NCBI GenBank assembly: GCA_026419775.2
Contig: JAOPGA020000288.1
Coordinates: forward strand, 1 to 64,000
From: Acrasis kona
Lineage: Eukaryota; Heterolobosea; Eutetramitea; Acrasida; Acrasidae
DNA length: 64,000 bases
Reading direction: 5' to 3'
The notes under the pieces are model-generated. The model worked only from the letters and a program-made list of their open reading frames with translations. It did no database searches and had not been told where the DNA came from. The translations under genes and the position numbers were made by a program. Below, in pieces: positions 40,637 through 52,215 of the stretch (its first letter is position 1; the number at the start of each line of letters is the position of its first letter).

Positions 40637-43600
40637 ATGGTACTCACGGAAGCACTTCAGAATGTGCAAATATCATTGAGAGAAGTTTTAAAATTATCGA
40701 TAACATCTCCAAATGCTCCACTCACAAACGAACCACCTGTACAGAATTTATGGTATGAACACGTGAAAGTTAGATTGTGAGCTCATGCATTATAGTGAGA
40801 GCCTGCGGATACTTTTAGAAGATGGTTTGCAGTTGGGAATTATTTTTTCCGATGTGGCATCGCTCACAACTTTTAATGATATTGTGGAAAAGAATGAAAA
40901 AAGCACATTAAGCCTTGTGCAAGATTGTCTAAACCAAAATAAGTTGACCAAGCTTATACAGCAAGTACAAGATCTCCCATTAAATGTTTTAAAGTAATGA
41001 ATGCTGATCACGATGAGTATTGACACCCACAGAAAATATTATAACACAAATGTTGATACATTGTTCTATAACGAAGACAAGCTCACAATGTTTAAATCCG
41101 TCATTATGCCTCTGGAGAACATTAATTTCAACATTGAAATGTAAGTGATCATGACGCAACTAACCTAACACAACAACAGTTCAAAAGCAGACAAAAAGAA
41201 GAAGAAGAAAAAGAAGAAAAATGATGAAGGAGAAGCACTAAAGGACAACTTGATGGCTGGACCCATGTTACTTCGCATCGTTAGCGATGGAACCAATAAC
41301 TACTCTGACTCTGAATCCGAACCAGAACAAGAAGAAATTGTCGTGATACACAAAAAGAAGAAGAAGAAAAATGTATTTTACACTCATTTTCATGTTTTTA
41401 TAATCCTCTCACTCCAGGTCAAACCAAAAAAGAAGAAAGTAGCCATAGTTGAGTTGAGCGAATCACCAGAAACAACTCCACGTTCCATCACCGAAGAATC
41501 AAAATCACCCATCAACAATAATGAACATGGCTACAAAATATCCTTACAAAAGAAACATTTACCCGACGAACATCGAGAATTCACACCCTCTTCACCATCA
41601 GTCCTAAGAGAGATTATACAAAAGGGAGTAGAAGAGGACAACAACGAAACACCAATATCAGAATCATCCAATCCAATCGAATACAGTTCGCCCATGTTAA
41701 TGCTCAAAGAAGTTAATCTCGATAAGGACGATAAAGAGGATTACAGTCCTTCGTTAGATGAGGAACAACAACAACAAGAAGAAGAAGAAGAAGAAGAAGC
41801 GAGTGTAATGGACGTTGAAGAATTTTTCATGAAACCAGGCAAAGTCACTCCGATCACAAACATTTCCTCATCTAATTACGAAACGAATCAAAATGATGAT
41901 TTTTCAAATCACCACCAACATCAAGAATCGATCACATCATCACCCATCAAAAATGATGACATGAATGGATCAGATCAGACGAATCACACAATCATAAATC
42001 ATGAAAAGGATCTAGAAGAAACAGTAACGATTCAAAACGAAGAAATTGAATCAAGATCAAAAACACCAGAATCAGATTTACAAATCGATGAAAGCATTAC
42101 CAAAGAAGAACGAGATGCTCCAACATCCATCGAAGTAACGCATCCAATTCATGAAGAGAAGAAACAACAACAAGAAGAGGAACAAGAACAAGTAACAATG
42201 ATCGATGATCATGTTCCAACTCAACAACAACAAGAAGAAGAAATCAACGCTAACCAAGACGAATCAATTCCTTTGAGTAATGACCATGACCATCATGATG
42301 ACAATGATCAAATAGAATTGGATAATAACCAAATCATCAAGAATCTCGAATTTCAAAATGAAATCAAAAAACAACAAATGATTGCTGATGAGATTCATAA
42401 TCATCATGATGATGATCATGATCAATCAATTATCGAACCAACATTTACAAAACAATCTGATCATGATGACGATGGAACATTACCACCAATTGTTACAAAA
42501 ATGAATGGAAATCATGATGATGAAAATCAATCCACAATAACAATTGAACAAGATGCGATTCGAAATGATTTTGAAATGAAAAGCATTGATGAGTCCAATT
42601 CAATCACTTCAAATCATGATTCATCACCAAATCAAATCATCATTACATGCGAACAAAATGATCAACAACAATCCACGCAAGAAACAAGAGATGATTTCCG
42701 AATCGAATCCAATCAATCACCAATCACGCCAACCAATCACTTCACAAACAACAACAATGCGAATGAAATCGAAAGAATCGATCAATTACTTTCCAATCTA
42801 TCCGACGATGAAGAAGATGCAAATGACGATGAATCCAATCTCAACAATCAACATTCACAATTAACAAAGGACATTATGAACACGTCCACATCGACGTTCA
42901 ACAACATGTCATCCAGTCTACCCAACACAATCATGAACGTAGCAACAGCACCAGTGAAATTAGCTAGCAGCGCTTATGGATTTCTCAAATCGTACGTGGT
43001 GAGAGATTCGCCGACGAGCGCAAATCACACCCCATGTGATTCTGATTTGATGATTGATTCTGCTAGATTTGTATCATCAGAGAGCATCAACAGCAACAGT
43101 CAAATACATACTCAGAACGATTTGCAAGAATTAGATGATTATGATGACGATCACATTGACGATGTAATTGATGACGATGATGATGATGATGGATTTGAAT
43201 TGGATGAAGATGCACAAGAAGTTGATTTGGAATATCACGTCAATAACGTTCATGCTCATCGATTACAAAATGTAAATGTCAGCATGAGGACGTTGGAGCA
43301 ATTAAAGGATTCCAAATTCATCTTGTCGTTCTTGCACGATTTGAATACCAAATTCAAATTGAATCAATCCATGAAGGATTTGATCAGAGTACAATCGAGT
43401 CGAATTCGTAATTACCACATGCGTTGTAATCGCTCGTTACCCACGTTGAGAGATCAACCCACATTCGAACAATTTGATTCCCTGATGCAATTATCAAAAT
43501 CGCTCAAAAAGAAGGAATCAGCCCTCAAGCAATTGGAATCAAATCTCAATGCAAAACAATTAGAATTGAACAAATTGGAACAATCGCTAAATGCGATCAA

Positions 43601-44768
43601 TCACCACGCATCGCCCATTTCATTAGAAATCTCCAATTTGGAATCGATCACCGGCGACGAATCTTCGACATCCACATTGGGATCCAATTTGATGCAATCG
43701 CCAATCATCACGTCGACGCCAAATCATCAACAACAAGAATCGCCACCCAGCGCTCGATTCTATTCGAGCACAATGAGCGAACACAATAGCTTAAGAAGCC
43801 TGACGAACGATAATTACTTTGAATACATGTTCGATCAACAATACAATACCGATAACGAAGAAGACGACGACGATCAGAGCGTCAGATCATCCATGACCGG
43901 TAACAAGAGAGCGAGATCGTTTTCCACCCTATCGTCTCCATCCGTCGCTACGCCGCCACCGCCACCGCCACCCGGTCAACACATTAAATTGGATTTGATA
44001 GAGAGCGACGAGATTGTAAATAGTCCTCAACAAAAAATAGACGACAAGATTCAAATCGCATCTCAAGATGGAAAATGTGCCAATTGCGAGAAATTATTGA
44101 AATTAGATTACGGATGGATCAGAAGACCACGTTATTGTCATTACACCAATAAGATTTATTGTATGGATTGCATGAACAATTTGGACAAGATGCCGATTCC
44201 CGCCAAGATTTTATCGAGATGGGATTTTAATAGCTACAGGGTTTGTTCCAGCGCCTTTTTGTTCTTATCGACCATCGTCGACGTGCCCTTGATTTGCGTG
44301 AGCGCCATCAATCCTCAATTGTTCGACAAGGTTGCCAACTTGAAGAGATCTAGAATGGTGAGGAAGAGATTGAATTTGCAATGGGACGTGATCAGTAATT
44401 GTCCCGTCAAGGATGGACTGATTGCCAAATTACATTTGAGCGAGAGGTTATATTACGTGAACGATACCGAAGTGTATTCGCTCAATAACTTGTTGCATTT
44501 GCAGGGCGGAGACGGTGCTGCCTTCTTGAAGAGATTGGCCAATATATTCCACGAATTCAGCGAGCACATTACCAAGCATTGTAGTCATTGCAGCAAGATG
44601 GGTAAATGCGAATGTCAGGCTGTGGATTGTCCCAACAAGTCGAGTCCCGTTTATGCATTTAATATTACCAACGTGATTGTTTGTCCTGGTTGCAAGTTGA
44701 CCTTTCACAAGGCATGTTTCAAGAATGAACAAAATGTACAGGCATGTCCTCATTGTAGTGCGAAATAA
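40637..44768 (+). CDS. RUN and Rubicon-homology domain protein (PLEKHM1/Rubicon type)
   Basis: Five exons (40637-40752, 40796-40993, 41033-41140, 41180-41372, 41418-44768) give 1321 residues. The introns are 43, 39, 39 and 45 nt; the last has no stop and is a multiple of three. Residues 1-140 fit a RUN domain. A Lys tract and about 800 disordered D/E/N/Q/H-rich residues follow. The C-terminal 230 residues are a Rubicon homology domain: CANCEKLL, YCHYTNKIYCMDCM, HCSHCSKMGKCECQAVDCPN, CPGCKLTFHKACF and ACPHC zinc ligands. Such proteins bind RAB7 and regulate autophagosome and late-endosome traffic. Confidence 0.85.
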
Positions 44769-44778
44769 ATTTGTTTAT

Positions 44779-45339
44779 TTAAACACGTCCACATTTTGAA
44801 ATTAGAACTTCGCTTAATGGTGCGTCTCTTGGGTTGGTCTTTTGGTTTTCGATCTTCTTCACGACGTCCATTCCTTCTAGAACCTCTCCGAATACAACGT
44901 GTCTTCCGTCTAGCCATGGGGTGGATACCGTGGTGATGAAGAATTGACTTCCGTTGGTGTCTGGTCCTGCGTTGGCCATGGACAATAGACCGGGTTTGGT
45001 GTGCTTGAGTTGGAAGTTTTCATCCTTGAACTTGGCTCCGTAGATTGACTTGCCACCCATTCCATTCTTGTGCGTAAAGTCACCTCCTTGGATCATAAAG
45101 TTGGGGATGACGCGATGGAAACCAGATCCTTCATATCCGAATCCAAGCTTTTCTTTGTCGGCGGTGAGTTGAGCAAAGTTTGCAACTGTTTTTGGCACGA
45201 CATCTCCGTATAAACCGAGAACGATGCGACCGGCATCCTCTCCTCCAATGGTGATGTCGAAGTATACTTTATCTGTGATCTTGCAGGTGACTGCTGATGC
45301 CAAGAGGGCAAAGAGTGCGATTGCGATGATTGTTTTCAT
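44779..45339 (-). CDS. Secretory-pathway cyclophilin (cyclophilin B type)
   Basis: 186 residues from the Met at 45339, which begins a signal peptide ([19 protein letters not shown]). The catalytic core is complete: [16 protein letters not shown] (Arg, Phe, Met, Gln), NGSQFFITT, and [10 protein letters not shown]. It is a peptidyl-prolyl isomerase of the ER or extracellular space; no KDEL-type signal is present. Stop codons are 10 bp from the converging RUN-RH gene. Confidence 0.93.
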   Translation of the reverse strand: MKTIIAIALFALLASAVTCKITDKVYFDITIGGEDAGRIVLGLYGDVVPKTVANFAQLTADKEKLGFGYEGSGFHRVIPNFMIQGGDFTHKNGMGGKSIYGAKFKDENFQLKHTKPGLLSMANAGPDTNGSQFFITTVSTPWLDGRHVVFGEVLEGMDVVKKIENQKTNPRDAPLSEVLISKCGRV

Positions 45340-45563
45340 TTTGTTTGGTTGGCAAGATCTTGTTGTAAAGTCACACTTGTCTTTTATGTCGCAGACACGT
45401 GTTTTAAAACTCAAACGAAAGAGAAAGAAAGATTTTCTGAAACACAGACGAAAGTTTCGAAAATAAAGAGAAGCGTATTATCAACGTTATCAACATTGTT
45501 TCAAGTGAGTTAATTACCAAAACAAAGAAGCATCCAAAGCAAACTCAAGATGTTTGATAATGC

Positions 45564-45776
45564 GTGTTTATTTCCAAACAGAAAATCCAAGATTGTTACA
45601 AAATACCGAGAGTTGTGATAAAAAATCTTGCTTCTCTGCCGAGGGAAGTAGTAGCAATCCATTCAGACAATGCTTTTCGAAACTCGCGACTCCCAAGTCG
45701 GAGGCTTTTTCTTCAAGGTTATCTTCCTGCATCTTCCACAATACAAATGACCTTGTTCATTGACGAGCTGTTATAA
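45564..45776 (+). other. Isolated open frame, possible gene fragment
   Basis: 71 codons open without an ATG, reading KIPRVVIKNLASLPREVVA, then DNAFRNSRLPSRRLFLQGYL and MTLFIDELL before TAA. The LPREVV stretch resembles an F-box start but no full domain is present. It may be a fragment of a multi-exon or duplicated gene. Confidence 0.3.
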
Positions 45777-45833
45777 AAGTTACAAGAAGCCACTGTAAGT
45801 CTAAGTGGATATTGACTTGCCATGTACGATCTA

Positions 45834-46194
45834 TTAATGGTTGTGTATTAAGATTCGCGTGGTGGTCAATCCAAAAACTTGCTTTGTAAGTTGATGAATG
45901 ATATCACTTTCCAATTCGTATGATTTGACTTGCTCTTGTGGAGTTTGATAAGAACCATCATTCAAGTCGGCTGATTATATATCAAAGCACTACGTCCGTT
46001 TTTGATTAAATACCATCCAAACTTTTTTCCATCTTTCTGGCACAAATACTGCTTTAGAAGGGATCCTTCGAATCGCTAACATTAACAACAATGCGTGAAT
46101 GACTCCGTCCACCGCATTCTTTACATTAAAGTAAGGAAACATAAGTTCGTCGTTCTTCCTTATAAAAAATGGGTATCTCTTTAGGATGGAGCAT
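45834..46194 (-). CDS. Unresolved minus-strand gene, multi-exon or degraded
   Basis: The last frame (about 45966 down to TAA 45834) reads DLNDGSYQTPQEQVKSYELE then a helix ending RILIHNH. Upstream are KQYLCQKDGKKFGWYLIKNG in another frame after a GTTAG acceptor, and LKRYPFFIRKNDELMFPYFN in a third. A 37 nt intron (GTGGAC...GTTAG) joins the last two cleanly; the step to the final frame needs a 23 nt intron or a one-base error. ATG candidate at 46194. Family unknown. Confidence 0.35.
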
Positions 46195-46236
46195 CAATAA
46201 TTTTGGTTGACTAACTTAGACATCCCTGTCAACAAA

Positions 46237-46472
46237 ATGCACAAAAAACAAAGACAACCTACAAAACCCATAGATTATTTCGGTGGCATTGACAAAGATA
46301 TATTAGTAGAGCCGAGCAACGATCCATTTGATAGCAATGAGGCCATTATTGGACACCAAGAGCCGAAAAGAGATGTTGAGAAACGCGTTTTTGAAAATTA
46401 CTTATTAAGCACCAAAAAGTGAGGACACGGAGATTCTAAACAATGATCATTAGATTTGAAAGCCAGGAATAA
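46237..46472 (+). CDS. Small two-exon hypothetical protein
   Basis: Exons 46237-46418 and 46454-46472 flank a 35 nt intron with a CTAAAC branch-like motif and give 66 residues. It is basic at the N-terminus (MHKKQRQPTKP) and polar thereafter (EPSNDPFDSNEA). A distal acceptor (TTTTTACAG at 46604) could be used instead and would give another ending. No family recognised. Confidence 0.4.
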
Positions 46473-47184
46473 ACGTTTAAGCATCTCAGCGACCGTGTTA
46501 CTTTTTCTGCCATCGTAACTTTTGTTTTAGATAGGCCTTTTGTTTTGTATTAGAAACTTATCAATCTTCTTACGTTTAAATCACCTTAACAATTATTTTT
46601 ACAGAGAGTGCTCGAGAAACTGTTGACACCAACTTTGAAACCTCCCCAGACAATCTTAAACAAGTTATCAACAACGTACTGTCAAGTGAAAATTAATAGG
46701 ATTTATAGACAGTTTCACGAAAACTAATTAGTAGTTTTACGAAAATTTCGAAAACTTTCGAAACAAATGTCCAACGAAAGAAATGAAAGTCGAAATTGTA
46801 TGTTGACCCTTTCAAGACACTTGTACCTCAAAGAATCTATCAAAGCCTCAGCATCAATCAGATGTAAGAGCTCTAATAATTATTTAAACGATTCATCGAA
46901 TCTCATAAGGAACAAACAGTTTAGAAGGTTCTTTTAAAAAATGATGCCCAACGGATACAATACCATAACTTAACGCGTTAGGTCATTTATAGACAATTGA
47001 TAACTTGTTTACAATATACATCAACAATTCACTGGCTAATCGGCTAAATAAAAAACGTTTTAAAGTTCGTTCACACGAACCAATGTTGCTATATAAAGTT
47101 TTCTACTGGAACAACAAAACCTCGCAAAACCTTAAAAAAATGATCACAACTACACACCAATAGAATATACCTCACCATGACGCA
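46473..47184. other. Intergenic region with one short ORF and TTTCGAAA motifs
   Basis: A 56-codon ORF (46767-46937) is the longest ATG frame and may be chance. Just upstream (46712-46765) GAAAATTTCGAAAACTTTCG and similar units repeat the palindrome TTTCGAAA. A frame at 46604-46696 (TVDTNFETSPDNLKQVINN, TAA) looks coding but could not be joined to an exon. Confidence 0.35.
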
Positions 47185-48285
47185 ATGTGCACCCATAATT
47201 TTAAGATGCAAGAACCAGATACAACACTGCAATATTTCACGAAAACAAGCAACAAACTTCCCGACCACTTCTTCGACCACCACCTGTCCGACCAGTTCTT
47301 TAAAGAGAAGAACAGTTCAATCCCAGACCTCAACTGTTTTTCTCCTCAGCTCTACGAAGAGGGCATCGAACAAATATTCCAACCTCTACTAGACTTAACT
47401 CCAAACTTTCTATTCGATACACCCACTACCCTTAGTTACGAAGACCTATTCCACTGTGACCAACAACCCAGTTCCCCTACAATACCATCTACCCCACCAA
47501 CCAAGACGATTCCACCTTCTCCCGTCAAAAAACCTACCGCACCAACACAAGACAATACATGGATTACTGTTTACGACACCATCTCTGGTCCCTACGACGT
47601 CGAGATTCAAATCAAGACCAGAAGAGAGAAACCCATTAGTACTGTACCCGACATTCTCTACTCATCTCTCAAGTATGAACTGCTCATATCAGCCAGCGGT
47701 GACTTTGTGAGAGAAGTTCCATTCTTATTGGCTCGCTTTTCTGTTGTCGACGCGGAAACGTTCAAACCCGTCTGCCTCGAAAATGGAAAGTCAGTCATGA
47801 GAGGAGAAGACGAAGGCGCTCTGACTCACACTCCCACCGGACCAAAAGATTTGATCAAGGGATCCATCCGCGTTCAATTCGACTCTAGCATCTCTTACCA
47901 TCATGCAAAGAGAGAATTGTGCGTCGAGATGAGTCTCTTTGAGAACGAAGCACTCCAGACTCCGATCTTTACAAAGAGAACCCCTCCTGTCAAAATGTAC
48001 GCTCGAAAGCCCAACAAGAAAAAGATTGAAACATCTGCACCCAGTACCTCTGTTGCAAAACGGAAGAGGGAAGATGAACCAGCCATCGCTCAAAAGATTG
48101 CGCGTGTACAAGTATCGGAGGGATTTACAGAGTTTAGCACTAGATTAGATGATTTGGTGCTTCAAAGTCAAGCATTTTCTTTTGAAGAAAAACAGAGAGC
48201 TACTGCACTAGTATTAAGCAAGTTCGGTCTGAGTCTTCCTTTGATTCTTGCCTCCCAAAACCCTCATTCAACCCTGTTTTATTAA
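47185..48285 (+). CDS. Unrecognised protein, possible Ig-fold transcription factor
   Basis: 366 residues; the second Met (47206) is an equally good start. Residues 1-125 are disordered and Pro-rich. Residues 125-275 look like a compact beta domain (SSLKYELLISASGDF, VCLENGKSV, LIKGSIRVQFDSSISYHHAK, CVEMSLF), reminiscent of Rel/STAT/p53-like DNA-binding folds. A basic KKK/KRKRED segment follows and could be a nuclear signal. The resemblance is visual only. Confidence 0.5.
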   Translation: MCTHNFKMQEPDTTLQYFTKTSNKLPDHFFDHHLSDQFFKEKNSSIPDLNCFSPQLYEEGIEQIFQPLLDLTPNFLFDTPTTLSYEDLFHCDQQPSSPTIPSTPPTKTIPPSPVKKPTAPTQDNTWITVYDTISGPYDVEIQIKTRREKPISTVPDILYSSLKYELLISASGDFVREVPFLLARFSVVDAETFKPVCLENGKSVMRGEDEGALTHTPTGPKDLIKGSIRVQFDSSISYHHAKRELCVEMSLFENEALQTPIFTKRTPPVKMYARKPNKKKIETSAPSTSVAKRKREDEPAIAQKIARVQVSEGFTEFSTRLDDLVLQSQAFSFEEKQRATALVLSKFGLSLPLILASQNPHSTLFY

Positions 48286-48357
48286 AATATGTATTTGGTT
48301 ACAATTAATTCTTTTTTTAAACGGCTCGTGTTCAAATTATAATTGTAAACAGGTCTA

Positions 48358-49362
48358 ATGCACGATATAGGCGAATTAATCACAAGAAGAAAAGAGGAAC
48401 AATCACAATGTTCTGGGTCGAGGATGCCATCAAGATGCTGTAGAACAATTACTACAAATGATGCGATATTATGTACTTTACATTTAGGTGGAAACGTCGT
48501 CGCCACAAGTCATGGAATTGCCGGTGTGATCCAGAAATGGAATATCGATAGCGGGGAGCATCAGGGTTCTTTTGGGGCGGTGGACAGAATCCCACCAAAA
48601 GGTTGGAATTTCTCTTACCCACCCAAGGATGAGATGGAGTGGCTGTGGTCTATTGGGAAATGGAATGAAGATAAGATCGTAACCTTCTCATTCGAAGTTG
48701 GAACAATGAACGTGTTCAATCATGTATCCGGAGATCTACTGAATACCATTCGTCATCCAGATGAAGTCCCCATCTCTGGAATGGGTCATGATAATTTATT
48801 TGTATACGACGATCGTGTCATGGCTGGTTTGGAGGACAACACAATTACTGTTTGGAACATTTCAAAGGATGGGGGTGAAATTGAAACAAAGTTAAGGGGT
48901 CACACCGGTTGGGTCTTTTGTATGGAGGCACTACCGAACGGCGATCTCATTAGCGGAGGCGGAGATAATACAATTAGAATTTGGGACACAACAACAGAGT
49001 CTTGCCAAACAACGATAGAAGATAGCGGTCAAGGTGGTGTATTATCTATTCAATATGTGTATTCACAGAATAAATTTGTTTGTGGAGGTTTGAATGATAC
49101 TGTTAAAATTTGGGATGCTGAACATTTAAAGTGTGAGGCAACGCTTGTAGGTCATACAAAGCGAATCCGTCAAATCAAAAGTTTAAATGAAAATTGTATG
49201 ATGAGTGTGTCAGATGATAAGGATATTAGGATATGGGATATGAGAACTCTCAGCTGTTGTCAAACGCTTTCTGGACATGATGGCCCAATCAATTCAGTTT
49301 CTATTGTTGGAGACCAAGTCATAACTGGCTCCCAAGATAAAAGTATAAAGATTTGGTCTTGA
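48358..49362 (+). CDS. WD40 repeat protein
   Basis: 334 residues with about seven WD40 blades; clear endings include VIQKWNI, TITVWNI, TIRIWDT, TVKIWDA, DIRIWDM and SIKIWS, with GH dipeptides 25-30 residues before. It is a single exon with no signal peptide and so a soluble scaffold. The repeats resemble generic Dictyostelium or F-box-associated WD proteins, but no F-box is present. Partner unknown. Confidence 0.75.
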   Translation: MHDIGELITRRKEEQSQCSGSRMPSRCCRTITTNDAILCTLHLGGNVVATSHGIAGVIQKWNIDSGEHQGSFGAVDRIPPKGWNFSYPPKDEMEWLWSIGKWNEDKIVTFSFEVGTMNVFNHVSGDLLNTIRHPDEVPISGMGHDNLFVYDDRVMAGLEDNTITVWNISKDGGEIETKLRGHTGWVFCMEALPNGDLISGGGDNTIRIWDTTTESCQTTIEDSGQGGVLSIQYVYSQNKFVCGGLNDTVKIWDAEHLKCEATLVGHTKRIRQIKSLNENCMMSVSDDKDIRIWDMRTLSCCQTLSGHDGPINSVSIVGDQVITGSQDKSIKIWS

Positions 49363-49621
49363 GATGCACACGTCATAAAGTATTTATTACATAGAAGCTT
49401 TGTCGCTTTATTGGTTAATGTCTGGATTTACATTTTGTGGACTCTTTATGATTGACAATCATAACCATCTGACAATTGCTTTTGCTGTAAAAATTACATT
49501 AACATCTAAATAATAGGGTCTGGGTCATTAAAGTCATTTCCTTCTATCTAAATTTTAGTGTTCAAACTGCAACATCGGGATGATAATAAATATTTGTTGG
49601 GTTTATTTTATACACTATTTT

Positions 49622-50698
49622 CTAGTAATCTGATCTATTCCACATGCTTTCGGGTGATAGGAAGAAGTATCCTTTTCCATAGGGGCGACCTTCCTTCCAT
49701 GCTCCCTTAAAGACAGAGCCATCAGGATTGGTCAAAACACCATCACCGCTTCTAATTCCCTTCTCAAAGTGACCTTCATATAATGATCCATCTTTGTTCT
49801 TTAATTGACCAACACCATCTCTGAGTCCAAGAGACCATTGTCCCTTATATCTAGTGCCGTCTGCATAGTGGAAAGTTCCAGATCCATGTTGGTGATCGTT
49901 GGACCAGTCACCTTCATACTTGTCTCCGTTTGAGAATAGCATGGTTCCCTCTCCTTCTCTCCTACCATCAACGAATTGTCCTTCATAAACGTCTCCGTTG
50001 GCGAAAGTGAGAAGTCCACTACCGTTTGGCATTCCGTTCTCCCATAGACCTTCGTACTTCTTTCCATCGTGGTAGGTCATCACACCTTGTCCGTGCTTTA
50101 GGTCATCAACCCATGATCCAATGTACACATCGTCGTTGGGGTAGTAGTATGTTCCTGTACCACTCATTCTGTTGTTTAGCCAATCTCCTTCATAGATTCC
50201 TTGATCTCCGTAGTAATACTTTCCAAAACCATGCATCAAGTCGTTGGCAAAATCTCCTTCGTACTTTTCGTAGATGGTATCGTTCTCGCCAGCATATATC
50301 ACTGTGCCCTTTCCGTGCCTTTTGTTGTCTTCCCATAGACCTTCATATCTGTCTCCGCTCGAGTAAGTGAAAACACCTTGTCCGTGCTTAAGGCCGTCCC
50401 TCCAGTTACCTTCGTATTTGTCTCCTTGGCTGTTCAACAAGATACCATGGCCGTGAATACTATTATCGTCCCATAAACCTTCGAACTTGTCACCGTTGGG
50501 GTAGATCAATGATCCAGGACCGTGAATGCGATCAGCGTCCCATTGTCCCTCATGTATTCTACCGTCGCTGTGATGGAACTTTCCTAGACCGTGACGCTTT
50601 CCTTGATCAAAGATACCGATATATTTTTCACCATTAGTGTAGGTCAATTCTCCTTGGCCGTGCATTAAACCATTCTCGATGTCTCCAGAGTATCTCAT
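49622..50698 (-). CDS. MORN repeat protein
   Basis: 358 residues made almost wholly of about fourteen 23-residue MORN repeats (pattern YEGxWxxxxxHGxGxxxxxxGD). MORN proteins bind lipids or organise membrane and cytoskeletal contacts, and resemble radial spoke or junctophilin modules. There is no kinase or SET domain. Confidence 0.9.
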   Translation of the reverse strand: MRYSGDIENGLMHGQGELTYTNGEKYIGIFDQGKRHGLGKFHHSDGRIHEGQWDADRIHGPGSLIYPNGDKFEGLWDDNSIHGHGILLNSQGDKYEGNWRDGLKHGQGVFTYSSGDRYEGLWEDNKRHGKGTVIYAGENDTIYEKYEGDFANDLMHGFGKYYYGDQGIYEGDWLNNRMSGTGTYYYPNDDVYIGSWVDDLKHGQGVMTYHDGKKYEGLWENGMPNGSGLLTFANGDVYEGQFVDGRREGEGTMLFSNGDKYEGDWSNDHQHGSGTFHYADGTRYKGQWSLGLRDGVGQLKNKDGSLYEGHFEKGIRSGDGVLTNPDGSVFKGAWKEGRPYGKGYFFLSPESMWNRSDY

Positions 50699-50871
50699 TC
50701 TGTTGTTGTGTTTTCTTAATGATGAATTTGCATTTTACGCTCTATTATTTATATATTAACCGGTATAAATTTAGAAAAAATGGTAATTATATACCACGCA
50801 CCAAAAATAAATGATCAAGGGACAAAATAGAATCCGGGCTATCCTTGTGATAATGGTATTGTTGATCAGTT

Positions 50872-51154
50872 TTATTGATTATTTTTATTGAAAATTTCAT
50901 CTGGTGTTGCAACTACATGACACGATGCTACAGCTACTTTGAATAAAATATCCCATATTTTCTTGGACCAATCTTGGTATTGAATCGACTAGCAATATTG
51001 CATCACTTGTGGTCAATTGTCGCATTGTCAAAATACGTTTTTTTCTTGACGCCACCTCACTTTTTTGTTTGTCGGAGGATTTTATGGGAACGGATCCATC
51101 AAGGCATAAATCAGTATTATTCCATTCACTTAAAAATGTTACCGACAATATCAT
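50872..51154 (-). CDS. Small two-exon hypothetical protein
   Basis: Exons 51154-50938 and 50900-50872 flank a 37 nt intron and give 81 residues, with a KQKSEVASRKKRILTMRQL stretch and an amphipathic helix (SDAILLVDSIPRLVQENMGYF). It starts 58 bp from the divergent ARL5 gene. No family recognised. Confidence 0.5.
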
Positions 51155-51212
51155 CAAATATTCGTTACACGTACTGGTTGAGCTTTATTACAATTTGTAA
51201 CCAAAGTACAAC

Positions 51213-51835
51213 ATGGGCATACTGTTCACCAAACTATGGAACAAGTTACTTGGCGATAAGGAAGTAAAAATTGTAATTGTAGGCTTGGATAATGCCGGCA
51301 AAACAACCACTCTTTATAAATTGTATGTACGTATTAAACTCATCCATTCACTAAAATATAATAGACATCTTGGAGACGTTGTAGTAACACAACCAACAAT
51401 AGGTAGTAATGGTAGGTGCATTATCATTTATATAAATTGACCAAAATAGTGGAGGAAGTTGTTTATAAGAACATAAGGTTCCAAATGTGGGATCTTGGAG
51501 GACAGGAATCATTAAGGTCAAGCTGGTCCGTGTATTATACAAACACACAAGGAGTGGTCCTAGTGGTGGATAGCACTGATCGTGCTCGCATACATTTTGT
51601 ACGAGAAGAGCTCGCGAAGATTTTAACCCAACAAGATTTAACAAAAGCAGCCATTTTAGTGTTTGCGAATAAACAAGACTTAAAAGGAGCTATGAGCGGG
51701 GCGGAGGTCTCGAAAGCTTTAAATCTGCACTTAGTGAAGGACCACGAGTGGCACATTCAACCATGTTGCGCGTTGAGTGGTACCGGCTTGATGCCTGGTA
51801 TGGATTGGCTTGTGGATAAGATTGGAAACAAATAA
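51213..51835 (+). CDS. ARL5: ARF-like GTPase ARL5
   Basis: Exons 51213-51322, 51365-51411 and 51450-51835 (introns 42 and 38 nt) give 180 residues. It has N-myristoylation MG, P-loop GLDNAGKTT, switch [12 protein letters not shown], switch [19 protein letters not shown] and CALSG motifs. The combination SNVEE and QESLRSSW is the ARL5 signature. ARL5 recruits GARP tethers at the trans-Golgi. Confidence 0.95.
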
Positions 51836-51854
51836 AAAATAACTTTAAAATTTT

Positions 51855-52196
51855 ATGTCAAGGTTGTTTGAAGCTTTTTTGATATCTGGTGCCGGGGTCA
51901 TCATATGGTTGTTCAGCCTATTAAGAAGCACTGGGACAAAACCACGTCTCAGAGCAAAGCAAACAAAAGGAGAAAAGGATAATGGTATAAATGAGTTTTT
52001 TGAGTTTATGAAGACCTTCGCGAGTCGGGGTGGATTAAAATCAGTTTTTCCAGGAGACGACTCCCGCGATACCTCTGTTCAGTTTGAACTAATATCACAG
52101 GTAAATTGTACCACATCAGTCGGAAAGCCCATCAGCGTTACAGTTAGAAATACGCCACAAGACCGCAGAAGAATGAGAATGTTTGGTGGGTTTTAA
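51855..52196 (+). CDS. Small membrane protein of unknown function
   Basis: 113 residues with a transmembrane or signal-anchor helix (LISGAGVIIWLFSLL) at 8-23 followed by a basic polar part. It begins 19 bp after ARL5 stops. Confidence 0.55.
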   Translation: MSRLFEAFLISGAGVIIWLFSLLRSTGTKPRLRAKQTKGEKDNGINEFFEFMKTFASRGGLKSVFPGDDSRDTSVQFELISQVNCTTSVGKPISVTVRNTPQDRRRMRMFGGF

Positions 52197-52215
52197 TGTA
52201 AAAACGTTTAATTAT

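Noticed and set aside
46419..46604. A 186 nt intron joining the small 46237 gene to a downstream exon
   Set aside because: The phase does not match the best coding frame downstream, and a normal 35 nt intron gives a clean end.
46712..46765. Heat-shock element made of GAA/TTC units
   Set aside because: The spacing is TTTCGAAA with no gap between TTC and GAA, not nGAAnnTTCn, so it does not fit HSE geometry.
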